From NCBI RefSeq assembly GCF_009676955.1, contig NZ_CP045696.1:1867001-1931000 (forward strand): 64,000 bases of DNA. The letters are read 5' to 3'. The translations under genes and the position numbers were made by a program. Of the stretch, positions 16,814 to 26,614 are shown piece after piece. This DNA comes from Sodaliphilus pleomorphus. GTDB taxonomy: Bacteria > Bacteroidota > Bacteroidia > Bacteroidales > Muribaculaceae. How positions within the stretch are numbered: the stretch's first letter is position 1; each line of letters starts with the position of its first letter. A model generated the notes under the pieces. It ran no database searches. It saw only the letters and a program-made list of their open reading frames with translations, and was not told the origin of the DNA.

Positions 16814-19309
16814 CTATTGCAGGATGATGTGGATGAGCGCGGTCACGTCGGTCACGTTTAGACTGCCATCGCCATTGAGGTCACCTGCCTCCAAGTCGAG
16901 TTGCCCGTTTCCTAAAATGGCATTAATGATGACCGATACATCGGTCACATTTACCTGGCCGTCGCCGTTCAGGTCACCCCGCAGGCCAGTGCCTTGCAGG
17001 TTGACCATGAGCTGCTGGCTCCAGGGAGAGAGCGAGCCGTCGGGGTACACGGCCTGCACCTGGCAGGCATAGGTACGGTTGCTGTCAAGGCCTTGCACTG
17101 TGTAGCAAGTGTCGGCAATGTTGCCCACCGAGAGCTGCGTCGAGTCGGGCACTGCTACTGGAAGGCCCGCCATGAGGCTGGCCGCGACATCGCCGGCATA
17201 GATGTCTACATGCTTGAGTTGCACGCGCTTCTTGGCCTCGGTGTTTTCTATTTTCAGCACATTGCTGGTTGTGCCTTGGCCCGTGAGCTTGAAAATATAC
17301 ACCGAGTCGTTGCTGGCAAGCGTTTCGGCATGGGTGTCAATCGCATTGCCGCTCTCGTCGAGCCAGGAGACTTTCATGGCCACGCCCTTGTCGTAGCCAT
17401 AGGCCCTTGCTGCAACCGCCACTGTAGTGACCCCGTTGCAAGCTGTGAGGTCGATTTCAGGACTGGAGATGCTGCCGCATTGCTGTGAGGTGCCCAAGCG
17501 CAGATAGCCCTTGTCCTTATAGGTGCCCTTGTTGCTCTCGGTCCAGGTGGTTGCGCCGTCGGCGAGATTTTCGGTGATTATCTTCCAGCTCGACGGAGCT
17601 TGCTTGGAGTCGTAGAGCCACAGCGTGTAGTGTGCCTGTGTGCTGTCGACCGGTTGCCAGTGGGCGGTGAATGATGATGCCGTGAGCTGGGTGGGGGTGG
17701 TCAATACAGGCCGGTCGTGCTTCTCGACTTTCTTAATGTACCAAAACGATGCTGTCCCGTCGGCGTTTAGGTTGATGTCGGTGACGGGCTTGCCCAGCAT
17801 GCCGGCATTGCCGTCGATGGTGCCGTCGGCAGCGAGGTAGAGATCGGCCTTGGGTGCCGACCCGTCGGTAAAGCTGTGATTGCTCTTGCCGTAGAGGTCG
17901 GTCGACACGGTGGCATGACTGGCTACGGCATCGGCCGGGACAAAGGTCATGAGTTGCACTTTCTCGTTGTTGACCGTGTTTTTGTCCCACCTGCTGGGCA
18001 CATAACTCACATGGGTGATGAGCACGCCCTCGTCGGGGATGTAGCTGTCCCAACCTTGCTTGGCCCGGTTTTCGAGAATGTAGTACTCGTTGCTGTTGAG
18101 CTCGCTGGTGATTTTCACAGCCACGTCGGTCGAGTCGCTGCCCTGATTAAACCTGGGCAGCACATATCGTGTGTTGCCCACAGGTGTGGCCAGGTCGAGC
18201 CATCCCATGTAGTTTTTCTCATAGGCATTGTAGCCAATGGGAGTGTAGCCGCCGTTGTTGTAGCATCCATAGTCGAGCAGGCTCCAGCAGTCCATGCCCA
18301 CATATCCAAACATGTAGGTGGTTTCGTAGAAATCGGGCAGACCCAGGCAATGTGAAAACTCGTGGCAGAAGGTGCCTATTCCGTCCATCTTTGTGCCGCT
18401 GTCGTCGGAACCGTTGACCTCGTTGAACACTGCAAACTTGTCGACCTTGGTGCCTGCATAGGTGAGTGCGCCTGGGCCGTCGCCATAGTGTGCTGCCTCG
18501 GTCAGGTTCCACTGGCAGGGCCAGATGGAATTGGGCACAGTGAGCGCGGCTTGGGCCTCACCCACGCCGGCATACACGACGATAACCACATCGCAGTCGC
18601 CGTCGCCGTTGTTGTCGTAGTCGGTCCAGTTTATCTTTCCTTCGGCTTGTGCTTTCTCACAAGCTTCGGCCACCATGCGGGCCACGCCTGCATCCTTGGC
18701 AGCAGTGCCACTGTCTTTTCCATAGGTCTCTCGTGTGTTGTCGAGCGTGTAGATGCCAAACACATCGAAGCGCGGATTGTACTTGCCGTTGGACTGGTCT
18801 TGAAAATACTGGTTCACGCTGGCAGCACCTTGCGTGTACTGGGCCACAAAGTCGTCTTTGGTGTGCGACATGGCCTTGTCCTTGTATTGCACAAGCAGGA
18901 TGGGTATGCGCGGGCTGCCGCTGTGAGGCACCTGGCTGTGCAGTCGTTGCGCATTCACGGCTTTTATCAATCGGCGTGCAGGCTCATTCATCAGTGTGCC
19001 CAACTTGAGCTGCCGGGCTTCCCGGGCAAGAAACGATTTCTCGATTGCACTGCGCAGCTCTGGGTCATGGGCCATCACCGTAGTAGGGCCGTCTGCCGTA
19101 AGATAGCAGTAGCTGCCTGAGCTGTCCTTGGCCACAGCGAGGCCGTCGCGGGTGACAATGACGTGGCCAAACTCGTCGCCGGCCACGCCGAGTGTGAGCT
19201 GCGACCCATCGGGCTGGGTCACCTCTACACGCTGCCGCATGGCTGGCACCGCAAGCGCAGTGCTGCATGCCCAAAGCAGAGCTCCTGTTGCAAGTAATAT
19301 TTTTTTCAT
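16814..19309 (-). CDS. Secreted M6-family (immune inhibitor A-like) metalloprotease with dockerin-like C terminus
   Basis: 831 residues. Signal peptide (MKKILLATGALLWACSTALA), a propeptide-like region, then the M6 catalytic domain with the zinc site HEFSHCLGLPD at residues 316-326 (H-E-x-x-H with a downstream GLPD). A fibronectin-III-like segment follows (about 560-760). The last 55 residues carry two D-x-N-x-D-G type repeats (GDLNGDGQVNVTDVS and GDLNGDGSLNVTDVT), as in type I dockerins. Related Bacteroidales proteins are exported proteases. It lies downstream of a large secreted protein on the same strand with a hairpin between them. Confidence 0.88.
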   Translation of the reverse strand: MKKILLATGALLWACSTALAVPAMRQRVEVTQPDGSQLTLGVAGDEFGHVIVTRDGLAVAKDSSGSYCYLTADGPTTVMAHDPELRSAIEKSFLAREARQLKLGTLMNEPARRLIKAVNAQRLHSQVPHSGSPRIPILLVQYKDKAMSHTKDDFVAQYTQGAASVNQYFQDQSNGKYNPRFDVFGIYTLDNTRETYGKDSGTAAKDAGVARMVAEACEKAQAEGKINWTDYDNNGDGDCDVVIVVYAGVGEAQAALTVPNSIWPCQWNLTEAAHYGDGPGALTYAGTKVDKFAVFNEVNGSDDSGTKMDGIGTFCHEFSHCLGLPDFYETTYMFGYVGMDCWSLLDYGCYNNGGYTPIGYNAYEKNYMGWLDLATPVGNTRYVLPRFNQGSDSTDVAVKITSELNSNEYYILENRAKQGWDSYIPDEGVLITHVSYVPSRWDKNTVNNEKVQLMTFVPADAVASHATVSTDLYGKSNHSFTDGSAPKADLYLAADGTIDGNAGMLGKPVTDINLNADGTASFWYIKKVEKHDRPVLTTPTQLTASSFTAHWQPVDSTQAHYTLWLYDSKQAPSSWKIITENLADGATTWTESNKGTYKDKGYLRLGTSQQCGSISSPEIDLTACNGVTTVAVAARAYGYDKGVAMKVSWLDESGNAIDTHAETLASNDSVYIFKLTGQGTTSNVLKIENTEAKKRVQLKHVDIYAGDVAASLMAGLPVAVPDSTQLSVGNIADTCYTVQGLDSNRTYACQVQAVYPDGSLSPWSQQLMVNLQGTGLRGDLNGDGQVNVTDVSVIINAILGNGQLDLEAGDLNGDGSLNVTDVTALIHIILQ

Positions 19310-19359
19310 GTAATTTGTAGAATGGTTGTTGGTTGTTGTGTGTGTATTCTAAACAAAAC

Positions 19360-19397
19360 CAATTGGGCTGTTCTCCCTGGCGAGGGCAGCCCAATTG
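19360..19397 (-). terminator. Hairpin terminator between the 1508-residue gene and the metalloprotease gene
   Basis: CAATTGGGCTG (19360-19370) pairs perfectly with CAGCCCAATTG (19387-19397). On the minus strand the stem is followed by GGTTTTGTTTAG, a T-rich tail. Confidence 0.7.
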
Positions 19398-19467
19398 TGT
19401 TGTGTAGAATGGCTGGAGAAGCGGGCACCGCAAGAGAGGGCGGTGCCCACTTTGTGCACAGCCGGTG

Positions 19468-22400
19468 CTATCTCACATAGACCTTTGCAGCGGTGTAACC
19501 GTCGACCTTGACGATATACACGCCGGTCGACAGGTTCACAGTCTCGCGTGAAGCGCAATTTGCCTTGGCAAATGCCTGTGTGCCTGCCACAGTGTACACG
19601 TCGACTGTTCTGCCCACTGCGCCCATGATGATGACACACTGGTTGCCTCCCACGATTTTCACACCATTGATAGCGGCATTCACGCTCTCAAGGCCTGTAG
19701 GCTCTACAACAGCCACGTTGGAGTGGCCCGACTCGCCCTCGTTGTAGAGCGCGGTCACCGTGTAGGTGAGCGACCCTGCGGGAGCCGACTCGTCGCTATA
19801 GGCGGTAGTCGAGGTCCTCCCCACTATCTCATTGTTGCGATACACATTGTAGCCCTCTATCTTGAGGTTGCTGGCATCGCGAGTGTATTGCACATCGTCG
19901 AGCATCATCACGGCTTGGCCTGTAGCCACAAAGCGAATTGCAAAATACTTGGCATCGGCAGGCAAGGTGAAGGTGTGTTGTGCCCAGTCGGCTCCGTCGA
20001 GCGAATCGGCTCTCACAAGGCTGAAGTCGTCGATGTTGTTTCCCGATTTCGAGGCAAGCAGCTCAACATGTGCGCTGGCGTCATCGGCCTTCATGTGCAT
20101 GGTAAAGAAACTTACTTCGGTGCCGCCTTTCACAAGTGGAGAAATCAGCCAGTTGTCGGCAAGAGGTGTCTGTTGATTGTAGGGAGAACTTGGGTAGTAG
20201 CCGTCGCCGCCAAACGAAATCAAGTACTGGTTGCCACTCTTGGCTTTCCACATGTCGTCGGTCAAGCCCAGCAGGGTAGGATTAAACACTTGGTAGGCAT
20301 TGGGCTTGTACTCTCCGGCATAGTCGTTTACACCATTGGGGGCAAGAGTGTTCTGCCCGTCGGCGTCATATACTTTCCAGTCGCCTATGCCATCAACTGC
20401 AAGAGGCTGATAATCTTCAAAGCTATCGGTCACCGGCAGCTGGCCGTTGCCAGTGTTGGGCGCGTTGAAGGTGAGCTCGATTGCATTTGACTGCTCGCTG
20501 GCCTGCAACCCGGTGGGGGCAGGCAGTGCCGAGTTGCGTTGTGCAAAGACTGTGGCGACCGGCGTCGTGTCGTTGAGGGCGTTTTCGTCGCCGGCAGCTG
20601 TCACCACCACTTTGAAGTTGTAGTTCTGGCCGCACTCATCGGTGTTGAAGGTCTTCTTAAACACATGTTCAAAGCTCTGCTCGGTCTTCAACTCGGTGCC
20701 AGTCACATTTTCCACTTCCTTGTCGTTGCAATACAGTGCCACCTTGTAGCCGCTGGCTGTGTTCAAGCCGCGGTTGGTGACCTGGGCTTTGAGTTCTATT
20801 TCCCTGCCTGCCTTGGCCACAGTCGTCGAGGGCTTGATGCTCACGGCTTGGAGGTCGTTGTTGAGATAGTCTTCCAGCTTCACCTGATCGATGAAGTAGT
20901 AGTGACTCTTGCCCAGGTCGGAGTGCCCAAGTAACGAAAGTCCCACTCGCTTCAATCCCTTGAGCTTGGTGAGCGGCACGCGCACCAGGGTCCAGCCGTC
21001 GTTGGCATTGGCACGTATTGTGTCGCTCATGGCAACGTAGTCGCTGCCGTTGGTGGTGCCTTCTACGATGAGCCACACGTCGTCGGGCAGCTTGGTGTTT
21101 TGATACATGTAGAAGGAGAGCACTGGATTGCTGAGTGCTGTGATGTCAATCACGGGGCTCTTGAAGCGGCACTTGGCCTCAACATCGAGCACCGAGTAGC
21201 GGTTGCAGAAGAGCAGGTCGCCGCGGTCGTTGTCGTAGGGCTGCACAGTTTCGTCGAAAGAGCCATCGTCGAAGTACCAGCAATTGCCCAGGTCGTTGTC
21301 GACAAGCACCTCGTCTTTCCATTTGCCGAGGTCTTCTCTCTGCCAGGCCCAGGTCATGGTCCAGGGTGCCGCATAGGGCTTGCCCATTGGGATCGTTGTC
21401 GATGTGAGGGCCGACGTGCCTTGCTCGTTCACAGCCTTGACCTTGAGGGTTTTCCACTCGCCCGACGTGGTGCTCACGTTGCCTGTCAGGTCGGCGTCGT
21501 AGGTGGTCTCCAGCACGCCGCTGTCGACTTCTTTCTCGTCCCAGTCGTAATCGCCGGTGGTAATTGTATAGGTGAGCTTTGAAAGGTCGATAGCGCCGCC
21601 GTGCAAGCCCGTAGTGGGTGCTGCCCAAGTGAGCCGCACTGTGTTGCTGTCGCTTGTCCACACAGCTTTGAGATGTGACACAGCGCCGGGAATGTCGTAG
21701 CCGGCGTAGCGTGTCACTTCAGTGCGCCAGCCGTCTCCGGCATTGTTGAACGGCACTATGGTATACACGTTGTTGCCCGCCTTGGCGGCGTCGTCGGTAA
21801 AGGTGTATTGGGTGCCGGCTTTCACGTTGTCGTCGGTCTTGATGAGCACGGTGTCGCGATAAATCTTCAAGCCAAGCGATGATATTGAAGCCCCGGCTAT
21901 AGTCTTGGTGGGCGTGACCATCGAGAGCTTGACTTTAAGCTCGCTGCCTGTTGACGTGGCTGAAAGTTGGGTTACCGAGTCGGGACCGGCGGTGGCAGCA
22001 AACTCGTAGAGGCGTATCGAGTCGAGATTGCACAGCGCTTGCTCACTCACCGTGTGGAATCCAATGTGGTTCTTGCCCGATGCCTCGGGAATGAAGTAAT
22101 CGACATGATTTTGGAATGGTACCGAACCTGTGTAGTCTTTAAGTTGCTCGATCACTTGGCCTTGGGCAGTTGCAGTGTTGCTCGTGCCGCAGGTCACGGT
22201 AAACGTCTGCGGATTGAAAAACGAAGGCATCAGGGCATAGCTCAATTTATAGACGTGTTGGTTGTCGAGCATGATGGCAGGGCTTATTGCCCAGTCGTCG
22301 CCCCCCTCGCTGTTTTGAATGTAGCCATCTTGTTGTGATTCTCCAATGTAATGGAAAGTATTGCCATCGCCGTTGGCATCGATCACTGTCCACAACGGGA

Positions 22401-23994
22401 AGTTGTAAGCGTTGGAGAAGTATTCCTCGTAGGGTGGGGTGAAGGGCTGGCCGTGCACCACGGCATTGGTCCATGCGGGCTTGCCCTCGTTGTCATCTAC
22501 CTTGGCAATGATCTTGTAGCTGTAGTTGTTCATCACCGAGCCCACGTTCTCACTATGTGTGGTGGAACCGATGTTGTGGGCAACCAGCACCGAATCGGGG
22601 AATCGATACACGTCATACTTGAGGTTCTCGGCGTCGAGATAACCGCCATGCACGCTCTGTGTGGGGGCAGTCCAGGCAACTGTGGCTTGATTGCTGTCGT
22701 CGATGGTGAGCGTGGCACCCGTCGATGCAGCAGGATCGTCTTTGCCGGCATAGGTCTTGATGAGTGTGCGGGGGCCGCGTCCTGCATCGTTCACGGCCCG
22801 TGCTGCGATGGTGTAGCGACCGCGAGCCGGGAAGGTGTAGTGAAATGATCCATTTGCGCCCGGAGCAACGCTTTGTGTGGCTATAGTGTCGTCGCCAGCC
22901 ATGAGCAGCACGTCGACATTGCCAGCCAGGGTGCTGCCGTCGTAGGCCTTGGAAGGAGCGGTATAGCTGATGGTGCATGAAAGCGAACCAGGGTTGTCAT
23001 AGGCCAGGCTGGCTGCTGGCATGGCAGCCGGGGCCTTGTCGGCGGCAAGGGGGTTCTTGATAAACATGCCTGTGATCTCGATGGGAGATGAAAACTTCTT
23101 GATTAAGGTCATTTTGCCCGTAGCTGGGTCGATTGAGTAAAGTATCGACAACAACGACGACGAGGATTCGTCAATGTGGAACGACGCCCACAAATACCGG
23201 TTGTTGACTGCATCGAAAGCAGCCGACTGGGCAAATGCTGGAGTGAAGCCCACATTTTTTATGGTTGTTGCCTCTCCTGTTTTTACGTCAATCTTGCTGA
23301 AATTGCCCGAGTCATCAACGCCATAGAGATTGCCTTTGTTGTCAAAAGCGAGTGCAAACATCGATGTCGTGGGTGCTATCGACTTGTAGCTCCAATCGTC
23401 GGTATTGAAGACTACCAGATTGTAGCTCTCCCATCGCCCCGTCGAGGTGTTGACGATGCCATATACTTTCTCGGTAAGGGGGTCGAAGGCCATGCCGTTG
23501 CACAGTTCGGGATTTGACCTTCCCTTGTCGACTACACTCTCGATTTGCCAGGTGCTGGCATCGTAGGTGTACCAGTGACTCTTGGTGTCGGTGCTGACAT
23601 CGTAGACCATGGTATAGTACTTGCCGTCGCCGTAGGTGCCGAAGTTTCCAAAGCCCTCGCCTGTCTTCACTGCAGTGAATGTTGACGTTGAGCTGGCAGG
23701 AAACTTGTACATGCCATGAGGGATTGTCTTGCCTTTGTTGTTGTCGACGACAATGCCATAGAGCATGGTGGCGCTTGCTTCGGCCAGAGATGGAGCCTTG
23801 GAATCGCCCTTGTTGAGCAACTTGCCCAGACTGCTCCAGTTGCCGGCTACGGCTGTGCCCGACTGAACTGCCGTGCTGCCTGGCCCGTGCTGGACACGGT
23901 CGACTGGTCTTGACTGCAGAAACTCGCCTTGACCTATCGCCAGGCCCGAGGCTACAGTGACTGCAATAATTGCAGAAAGTAGTTTATGATTCAT
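19468..23994 (-). CDS. Large secreted multidomain protein (fn3, choice-of-anchor J) with T9SS-like C-terminal domain
   Basis: 1508 residues from the ATG at 23994 (MNHKLLSAIIAVTVAS, signal peptide); nine in-frame upstream codons exist but spoil the signal. An N-terminal region of about 330 residues resembles a beta-propeller (DNKGNLYGVDDSGNFSKIDV). Then come alternating fibronectin-III-like modules and choice-of-anchor-J-like modules (for example YFSNAYNFPLWTVIDANGDG and DNWLISPLV), a CARDB-like module, and an ending like a T9SS sorting domain (STGVYIVKVDGYTAAKVYVR). Likely on the cell surface or released; ligand unknown. It may be co-regulated with the next gene upstream. Confidence 0.8.
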   Translation of the reverse strand: MNHKLLSAIIAVTVASGLAIGQGEFLQSRPVDRVQHGPGSTAVQSGTAVAGNWSSLGKLLNKGDSKAPSLAEASATMLYGIVVDNNKGKTIPHGMYKFPASSTSTFTAVKTGEGFGNFGTYGDGKYYTMVYDVSTDTKSHWYTYDASTWQIESVVDKGRSNPELCNGMAFDPLTEKVYGIVNTSTGRWESYNLVVFNTDDWSYKSIAPTTSMFALAFDNKGNLYGVDDSGNFSKIDVKTGEATTIKNVGFTPAFAQSAAFDAVNNRYLWASFHIDESSSSLLSILYSIDPATGKMTLIKKFSSPIEITGMFIKNPLAADKAPAAMPAASLAYDNPGSLSCTISYTAPSKAYDGSTLAGNVDVLLMAGDDTIATQSVAPGANGSFHYTFPARGRYTIAARAVNDAGRGPRTLIKTYAGKDDPAASTGATLTIDDSNQATVAWTAPTQSVHGGYLDAENLKYDVYRFPDSVLVAHNIGSTTHSENVGSVMNNYSYKIIAKVDDNEGKPAWTNAVVHGQPFTPPYEEYFSNAYNFPLWTVIDANGDGNTFHYIGESQQDGYIQNSEGGDDWAISPAIMLDNQHVYKLSYALMPSFFNPQTFTVTCGTSNTATAQGQVIEQLKDYTGSVPFQNHVDYFIPEASGKNHIGFHTVSEQALCNLDSIRLYEFAATAGPDSVTQLSATSTGSELKVKLSMVTPTKTIAGASISSLGLKIYRDTVLIKTDDNVKAGTQYTFTDDAAKAGNNVYTIVPFNNAGDGWRTEVTRYAGYDIPGAVSHLKAVWTSDSNTVRLTWAAPTTGLHGGAIDLSKLTYTITTGDYDWDEKEVDSGVLETTYDADLTGNVSTTSGEWKTLKVKAVNEQGTSALTSTTIPMGKPYAAPWTMTWAWQREDLGKWKDEVLVDNDLGNCWYFDDGSFDETVQPYDNDRGDLLFCNRYSVLDVEAKCRFKSPVIDITALSNPVLSFYMYQNTKLPDDVWLIVEGTTNGSDYVAMSDTIRANANDGWTLVRVPLTKLKGLKRVGLSLLGHSDLGKSHYYFIDQVKLEDYLNNDLQAVSIKPSTTVAKAGREIELKAQVTNRGLNTASGYKVALYCNDKEVENVTGTELKTEQSFEHVFKKTFNTDECGQNYNFKVVVTAAGDENALNDTTPVATVFAQRNSALPAPTGLQASEQSNAIELTFNAPNTGNGQLPVTDSFEDYQPLAVDGIGDWKVYDADGQNTLAPNGVNDYAGEYKPNAYQVFNPTLLGLTDDMWKAKSGNQYLISFGGDGYYPSSPYNQQTPLADNWLISPLVKGGTEVSFFTMHMKADDASAHVELLASKSGNNIDDFSLVRADSLDGADWAQHTFTLPADAKYFAIRFVATGQAVMMLDDVQYTRDASNLKIEGYNVYRNNEIVGRTSTTAYSDESAPAGSLTYTVTALYNEGESGHSNVAVVEPTGLESVNAAINGVKIVGGNQCVIIMGAVGRTVDVYTVAGTQAFAKANCASRETVNLSTGVYIVKVDGYTAAKVYVR

Positions 23995-24033
23995 AAGTTG
24001 TGATTTTGGGTTGTGAAACAAAAAAATTCTGTC

Positions 24034-24041
24034 ACAAAGTT
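24034..24041 (-). promoter_or_regulatory. -7 box for the 1508-residue gene
   Basis: Minus-strand TAACTTTG is a perfect Bacteroidetes -7 box, 40 bp upstream of the start at 23994. Confidence 0.65.
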
Positions 24042-24113
24042 AGAGCAACCGCTATGAACATGTAACAAAAATAAAGTGGCAACGTGTTCAAGATATAAAA
24101 AATGAACAAAAAA

Positions 24114-25838
24114 TCACCTGTTTTTATCCGATTTCTCAATCTTGATGTATTCCGACGGAGTGAGCCCGGTCACACGTTTGAACGATGCAATAAATGTGGT
24201 GCGCGACTTGATGCCCACGCTGTTGGCAAGGCCCTCGATAGTGAGATTGCCGTATTTGGATTCTTGACTCATGCGCCTGATGGCTTCCTTGATGCGATAC
24301 TCGTTGAGCAACCGGCTGAAGTTGCTGCGGTGCATCACCTTGATCACTGTTGACACGTCGCGTTGCTTGGCACTGACAAGTTCTGCAAGGCGTTTGGCTG
24401 TAAAATCGGGCAAGCATATGGTGGCAGTATCGTCCATTACCGTCTTGATGCGTTTGCCCAAGTCTTGCATTTCCTCGTTGCTCATGGAGCAGGCTTTGTG
24501 CTCGTTGTCGTCGTGTTTTGTGGCCGCCGGTGTGCCGTCACTGTCGTCGCTTGCCAGGGTGATCTCATCATCGAGCTCCTCGCCTGAGTTGTCATGGTCG
24601 ACGAGGCCACGTGCCCGACGATAAAGCACCATGTTTTTACGCCGCAACTGCCGGTTCTTGTTGAAAAGCAAAAACAGGAAAAACACGACAATGGCAACGA
24701 CAAGCACTGCCACGAGCGTGATCATCGTCTGTACCCGGTGTCGCTCTTTCATGGCTCTGATTTGGTCTTGGCTTTTCTCGAGCTCATAGCCAAAGCGCAT
24801 CTCGCCCTCCGAGCGTGTCTGCTGGTAGTTAAGAATGGTGTCTTTCAAGTCGTAATACCTGATGCGGTAGTGCTCGGCTTTTTTCTTGTCGTTGAGGTTG
24901 GTGTAAATCGTGGCATAATTGTTGTAAACCTGCAGCCGGGCATCGTTCATGCCATATTTTACGGCTATCCTCTCGGGCTCCTCGAGACACTGCAGCGCCT
25001 TGGCATAGTCCTTTTCCCCATAGTACACGTTGGCCATGCCCAAGTAGGACATGTAGCGCATGCGAGAGTTGGTGAAATTGTCATCGAGCAGCATGATGAT
25101 TTCTCTGTACTTGGCAATCGCCAATTGGTGCTCCCCCTCATTTTGTGCCGCGAGCGCGTGGTAGAGCAGGCGCGAGCAGTAACGGAAAGACCGCTTGGTC
25201 GTGCAAGGCAGCTTCTGAATAAACTCCCACTGCCTGGCAATAATGCCAGGCCTGTTGATGTTGAAGGCTATTATTGACAGGTTGATAAAGCTGTGATCAA
25301 TAATGTGATCGTTGTGCTGGCGGCAGGCCAGGGCAAATGCCTTTTTGAAAAAACTCACAGCTCGGTCTCTCGACACGCTGTCGCGGGTCTGTATCGAGAG
25401 GTCCATATACATGGTGCCGAAGTTGTAATATATCATGGGCACTTCCTTGCCCATGTCTTTGGCAATGTCCATGGCCGAGTAGAGACTGTAGAAGGCCTCC
25501 CTATAGTCGTTGTAGGTGAGGAAGTAGACCTGCCACTTGCCCAAGAAGCCATCGAGGCAAGCACGCTTCTCGGCTTGAGGAAGGCTTGAGCTCCACCTGT
25601 TGGCTACAATGGTGTAGCACACCAGTGCGCTGTCGGGCATGCGCCGCTCAAATAGGTACTCTTTGCCTTTCCTCAGCAAGAGGGCCGACGACTCTTCGGC
25701 CCACTTTGTGTGGAAGAGCCTTGCGGCTCTCGCAGTAGTAGCTGTTGCCGCTATGAGCAGCGTGACTATGGCCGACCATATGTAGCAATATCGTGTCACC
25801 AGTGCAAATATAAGGAAAAATTGTTGAAAACGCATCAT
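24114..25838 (-). CDS. Membrane-anchored TPR sensor with AraC-type DNA-binding domain
   Basis: 574 residues. Signal or membrane segment near residues 10-35, then TPR-like helices (about 60-320), a membrane-spanning segment (TLVAVLVVAIVVFFLFLLF, about 370-392), an acidic linker and a C-terminal AraC HTH pair (ADFTAKRLAELVSAKQRDVS and GLANSVGIKSRTTFIASFKR). This is a common Bacteroidales layout in which periplasmic TPRs sense a signal and the cytoplasmic HTH binds DNA. The adjacent secreted protein genes on the same strand are probable targets; this is inferred from position only. Confidence 0.82.
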   Translation of the reverse strand: MMRFQQFFLIFALVTRYCYIWSAIVTLLIAATATTARAARLFHTKWAEESSALLLRKGKEYLFERRMPDSALVCYTIVANRWSSSLPQAEKRACLDGFLGKWQVYFLTYNDYREAFYSLYSAMDIAKDMGKEVPMIYYNFGTMYMDLSIQTRDSVSRDRAVSFFKKAFALACRQHNDHIIDHSFINLSIIAFNINRPGIIARQWEFIQKLPCTTKRSFRYCSRLLYHALAAQNEGEHQLAIAKYREIIMLLDDNFTNSRMRYMSYLGMANVYYGEKDYAKALQCLEEPERIAVKYGMNDARLQVYNNYATIYTNLNDKKKAEHYRIRYYDLKDTILNYQQTRSEGEMRFGYELEKSQDQIRAMKERHRVQTMITLVAVLVVAIVVFFLFLLFNKNRQLRRKNMVLYRRARGLVDHDNSGEELDDEITLASDDSDGTPAATKHDDNEHKACSMSNEEMQDLGKRIKTVMDDTATICLPDFTAKRLAELVSAKQRDVSTVIKVMHRSNFSRLLNEYRIKEAIRRMSQESKYGNLTIEGLANSVGIKSRTTFIASFKRVTGLTPSEYIKIEKSDKNR

Positions 25839-25932
25839 GGCCTTGGCAGCGATTGTGCCTTGGTTTTGTGCCAGGTGGAGGGTTGGGTGAAAAAAACTTG
25901 GGGATGCAGGGTGCAGTGTCGCGCAAAATCGT

Positions 25933-25940
25933 TAACTTTG
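25933..25940 (+). promoter_or_regulatory. -7 box for ridA
   Basis: TAACTTTG, matching TA-nn-TTTG, about 48 bp before the ridA start. Confidence 0.6.
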
Positions 25941-25988
25941 AAGCAACATTCACTTAAAACTATTTATCGTTATAAACAATCACCAACT

Positions 25989-26378
25989 ATGAAAGCAACC
26001 AGCACCACCAGCGCACCGGCAGCCATCGGCCCCTACAGCCAGGCCATCGTGACGGGCAATTTAGTCTTTGTGAGCGGGCAGCTGCCCATCGATCCTGCAA
26101 CCGGCAGTTTTGCCCAGGGCGGCATCAAGGAGCTCACACGCCAGAGTCTCACCAACATGGCCCACATCCTCAGGGCGGCCGGGACCGACATGGCCCACGT
26201 GGTGAAGACCACTGTGTTTCTTGCCGACATGGACGACTTTGCCGGCATGAACGAGGTGTATTCCACCTTCTTCTCCCAGCCTTTCCCTGCCCGTTCGGCC
26301 ATTGCCATCAAGACCCTGCCCAAGAATGCACGGGTTGAGATTGAGTGCATTGCCGAGATTGCGCCCACGCGCGATTGA
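25989..26378 (+). CDS. ridA: RidA-family enamine/imine deaminase
   Basis: 129 residues from the ATG at 25989; the frame extends upstream without a coding signal. RidA (YjgF/YER057c/UK114) proteins hydrolyse reactive 2-aminoacrylate and related enamines in the cytoplasm. Clear family elements: AIGPYSQAIVTGNLVFVSGQ split by the usual loop, then PKNARVEIECIAEI, which contains the substrate-contacting Arg and Glu. Length is normal. The gene stands alone on the plus strand. Confidence 0.93.
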   Translation: MKATSTTSAPAAIGPYSQAIVTGNLVFVSGQLPIDPATGSFAQGGIKELTRQSLTNMAHILRAAGTDMAHVVKTTVFLADMDDFAGMNEVYSTFFSQPFPARSAIAIKTLPKNARVEIECIAEIAPTRD

Positions 26379-26531
26379 ACATTGGGCATGACCGCCACTG
26401 TGCGCTCTCGCTGTCGCGGCGACGTCGAGGACCAGGAGACCTGCGGCGCCGGCTGGGTGTTGTCACGCCGCATCGGTGGGGGGTGAGAAATTTTTCAGCA
26501 CATGAGGCTCAACGTCCCAGCATGACAATGA

Positions 26532-26560
26532 CTGCCCGGGGGCATCGCGCTCCCGGGCAG
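26532..26560. terminator. Hairpin between ridA and the capsid-like gene
   Basis: CTGCCCGGG (26532-26540) pairs with CCCGGGCAG (26552-26560). On the plus strand a short T-rich segment follows further on; terminator role is inferred from its position between convergent genes. Confidence 0.45.
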
Positions 26561-26614
26561 CCTTGCTGCTTTTCATGGCTGGGTTATAGAAAGAAAATGA
26601 AGGTAGATGTGCGA

